DNA of 7,882 nt from JAFGTE01 sp043800105 (GTDB lineage Bacteria > Patescibacteriota > Gracilibacteria > UM-FILTER-43-11): positions 1 through 7,882 of the forward strand of contig JAZDNJ010000026.1 in NCBI GenBank assembly GCA_043800105.1, read 5' to 3'. Below the pieces are notes generated by a model. The model made no database searches and was not told the origin of the DNA. It worked only from the letters and a program-made list of their open reading frames with translations. Of the stretch, positions 6,081-7,882 are shown piece by piece. The position numbers were made by a program, and so were the translations under genes. Every line of letters begins with the position of its first letter. The stretch's first letter is position 1.

Positions 6081-7882
6081 TGTTTTTTATTGTCAGGCTT
6101 TTCCATTTTATCGAAGATTGGGTCTGAATTATAGTTTTTACCCTCTTCTTTTTTCCTTTTACAATAGTTATCAAGTATCCGAATTAGCAGCCGAAGAAGT
6201 CTTATCCTTTCTTCTTTCCTTCTCCTATAATAGAGAAAAAACATCCGCATTAACAGCAGCAGAAGAATAAGCAACAATATGAGCCAGTATGGGAAAGGTG
6301 TTGGTTTTTCGATGTAGAAATTTACGTCCACGCTTCCTGAGCGGAGTTTTTGGCCATCCTGAGCTTTGACCGCGTACAGTGTTACCACATGATCCTGTTC
6401 CTGGCTCAGCCGTTGTGGGGATTCCATAGCAAATTCTCCCAGCGCGCTGTCTGATAGTACCGATGAAGCGAGAACGAGAGATTCCCACACGGCAAACACC
6501 TGCGCGCCGTATTCGGATTTACCGATCACTTCTATTTTGCCGTCTTTATTGGCCTTCACATGAATGTTTGTATTTTTTAGCTCTTCCGTAATCGACACAT
6601 TACCGATCGCGGTGGGAATCGGCGGCATAATGCCGATTCCTGAATCAAAACTGAAACGGACTATGTTTGAAGTGATGATCTGACCGCCGGTCAGAATACC
6701 TATGGCCATAAGATCATAGGTCTGTCCGTCTTCCAGCGCTACTTCCGGAATCTTTCTGAAGAAGTTCTGACCTTCAATGCTGTAAGGGCTAAACTGATCG
6801 ACTGTTCCGAGTTCGATTGCCTGTTCGCTCATTACCACATTATCGATCACCGGAAAGGTAACAAAATACACCCAGCTTGTTGTATCGGGCGTCAGGCCGG
6901 TTATTTCCAATTCATTGATTAGCCAGCCGTCCTGAGGATTACTGATGGATATAACCCCGAGTCTTTCCCCGGGACTACAATCTGTTCCATTTAATGGATC
7001 GGTAAAGAATTGATTTATCTCATCACCGTCAAAACATCCGTCACCGTCCGTATCTTTTTTGGTCGGGTCGGTTAGAAGGTAGCACTCGGTTCTGTTTGAT
7101 ATGCCATCATCATCCCAGTCCAGACTGAGGGAGCCGAAAGGAATACCCGGATATCTTTTTCTGCACGATCCGAGTCGGGCTGTGTTTTCTTCTTCATCTC
7201 CTGGCAGGCCGATTAAGAAAGGTATTTTTTTGGCTCCCTCCTGTGTGATTAACGCTGTCGCTATTTCTTTGAGTTCGTCAGGGGCGTAATGGATTCCCGG
7301 TTCCGCCGGAGTTACTTCCGGTATCAGTTCTTCCGGCTCACCCTCTTCAGCGACTTCTTCCTCAGCGACTTCTTCCTCAGCGACTTCTTCCTCAGCGACT
7401 TCTTCCTCAGCGACTTCTTCCGGAACTTCTTCTTCGATTTCTTCTTCACCTTCTTCAGCAACCGGAGGAGGCAATTCCTCAGGGAAAGCGACTATCCAGG
7501 AGTATTTGGTAGGCTTGGCCACGTCCTGCCACTGTTCAAGGGAATTCTTGCCAATAACTTCCAGGAAGTATGCTCCTTCCGGCAAATCCGTAAGCACAAT
7601 ATTCTGTGTGACAGGTATTTCTTCGCTGTACTCAGCGTCATTCAGCTTGTATTTGTAAGCGGTGATATCTTTACCGCCGACCTTAATGTCAGCTGAGCCA
7701 ATTTCACTGATCGGGGCGGGCAAGTTGCTGAGTTCTGCCGCAAATGGCAGTTCTGAGTACTGCACTTTCAGCATTCCGTCTCCGGACGCCGCGGCGGATC
7801 TGTTGCCCAGGTTGTCTTCCAGCACCGCGGTAAAGTAATAAATCCCCTCGCCTTCTGCCGGCGTAAATTTGAAGTTGCCATC
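6077..7882 (-). CDS. Surface protein with Ig-like domains, acidic repeat, calcium-binding repeat and C-terminal membrane anchor (5' end missing)
   Basis: The frame is open to the right edge, giving 601 residues without the true start; the GTG at 7825 is internal. In order there are: the end of an Ig-like domain (FKFTPAEGEGIYYFTAVLED); a second beta domain; an acidic Pro/Glu spacer (about 7328-7483) with five identical VAEEE-type units; and a thrombospondin type 3/dockerin-like calcium region (about 6977-7120). The calcium region carries DWDDDGISN and DTDGDGCFDGDE and is flanked by four cysteines. Two further Ig/FN3-like beta domains follow, then a single membrane helix (about 6227-6295; WLILLLILLLLLMRMFF) with basic RRRKEER and a charged cytoplasmic tail. 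Most of the protein would therefore sit outside the cell on a stalk. It is translationally coupled to the ATPase gene through ATGA, so the two probably work together. The exact role is unknown; adhesion, or the outward part of a transport complex, is possible. Confidence 0.85.
   Translation of the reverse strand, partial: DGNFKFTPAEGEGIYYFTAVLEDNLGNRSAAASGDGMLKVQYSELPFAAELSNLPAPISEIGSADIKVGGKDITAYKYKLNDAEYSEEIPVTQNIVLTDLPEGAYFLEVIGKNSLEQWQDVAKPTKYSWIVAFPEELPPPVAEEGEEEIEEEVPEEVAEEEVAEEEVAEEEVAEEEVAEEGEPEELIPEVTPAEPGIHYAPDELKEIATALITQEGAKKIPFLIGLPGDEEENTARLGSCRKRYPGIPFGSLSLDWDDDGISNRTECYLLTDPTKKDTDGDGCFDGDEINQFFTDPLNGTDCSPGERLGVISISNPQDGWLINELEITGLTPDTTSWVYFVTFPVIDNVVMSEQAIELGTVDQFSPYSIEGQNFFRKIPEVALEDGQTYDLMAIGILTGGQIITSNIVRFSFDSGIGIMPPIPTAIGNVSITEELKNTNIHVKANKDGKIEVIGKSEYGAQVFAVWESLVLASSVLSDSALGEFAMESPQRLSQEQDHVVTLYAVKAQDGQKLRSGSVDVNFYIEKPTPFPYWLILLLILLLLLMRMFFLYYRRRKEERIRLLRLLIRILDNYCKRKKEEGKNYNSDPIFDKMEKPDNKKQ
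7347..7421 (-). repeat. Five perfect 15-bp tandem repeats
   Basis: TCAGCGACTTCTTCC (plus strand) occurs five times without a mismatch, and a diverged copy follows at 7422-7436. On the coding strand each unit adds five residues (EEVAE) to the acidic spacer of the surface protein. Because the unit is a multiple of three, copy-number change would lengthen or shorten the stalk without a frameshift. Confidence 0.95.

Noticed and set aside
7347..7436. Short regular repeats as a CRISPR array
   Set aside because: The repeats are directly adjacent with no spacers and lie in frame inside a coding gene.
7289..7696. Plus-strand frame with repeated SDFFL units
   Set aside because: It is the antisense reading of the VAEEE repeat region of the surface protein.

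Overview
The window fits a Patescibacteria (candidate phyla radiation, CPR)-like bacterium with moderate GC. The evidence is a membrane-anchored VirD4/HerA-type ATPase of about 920 residues, translationally coupled to a surface protein with Ig-like folds, an acidic repeat spacer, a calcium-binding repeat and a C-terminal membrane anchor. That pairing and gene style are familiar from CPR genomes. The placement is inference. TGA serves as the stop of four genes, and two of these stops lie inside ATGA start/stop overlaps. This argues against the Gracilibacteria/Absconditabacteria code, in which UGA is glycine.

Layout, left to right. (1) Bases 3-146 are the tail of an IS4-like DDE transposase reading frame, probably a remnant. 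(2) A good sigma-70-type promoter (152-180) drives a small secreted protein of unknown function (199-915, plus strand). (3) Converging on it, with only 7 bases between the two stop codons, is a minus-strand pair. It comprises an EmrE-like small multidrug resistance (SMR) membrane protein (2599-2922) coupled through ATGA to a fused prephenate dehydrogenase-prephenate dehydratase-ACT enzyme (923-2602), which covers the last common steps to tyrosine and phenylalanine. (4) A 386-base gap (2923-3308) is almost filled by a 350-bp unit (2966-3315). It is bounded by perfect 24-bp inverted repeats and packed with internal hairpins, and looks like a MITE-type element or a structured RNA. Its right repeat contains the stop codon of the next gene. 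(5) A second minus-strand pair follows: the surface protein (6077-7882, cut by the right edge) coupled through ATGA to the ATPase (3309-6080).

The surface protein and ATPase are probably made together at the membrane, and may form an envelope or DNA/protein-translocation machine. The aromatic amino acid enzyme and its transporter form a separate metabolic unit. The most unusual feature is the 350-bp inverted-repeat unit between the two operons. It is non-coding as far as can be read, overlaps a stop codon at one end, and lies just upstream of a gene start at the other.
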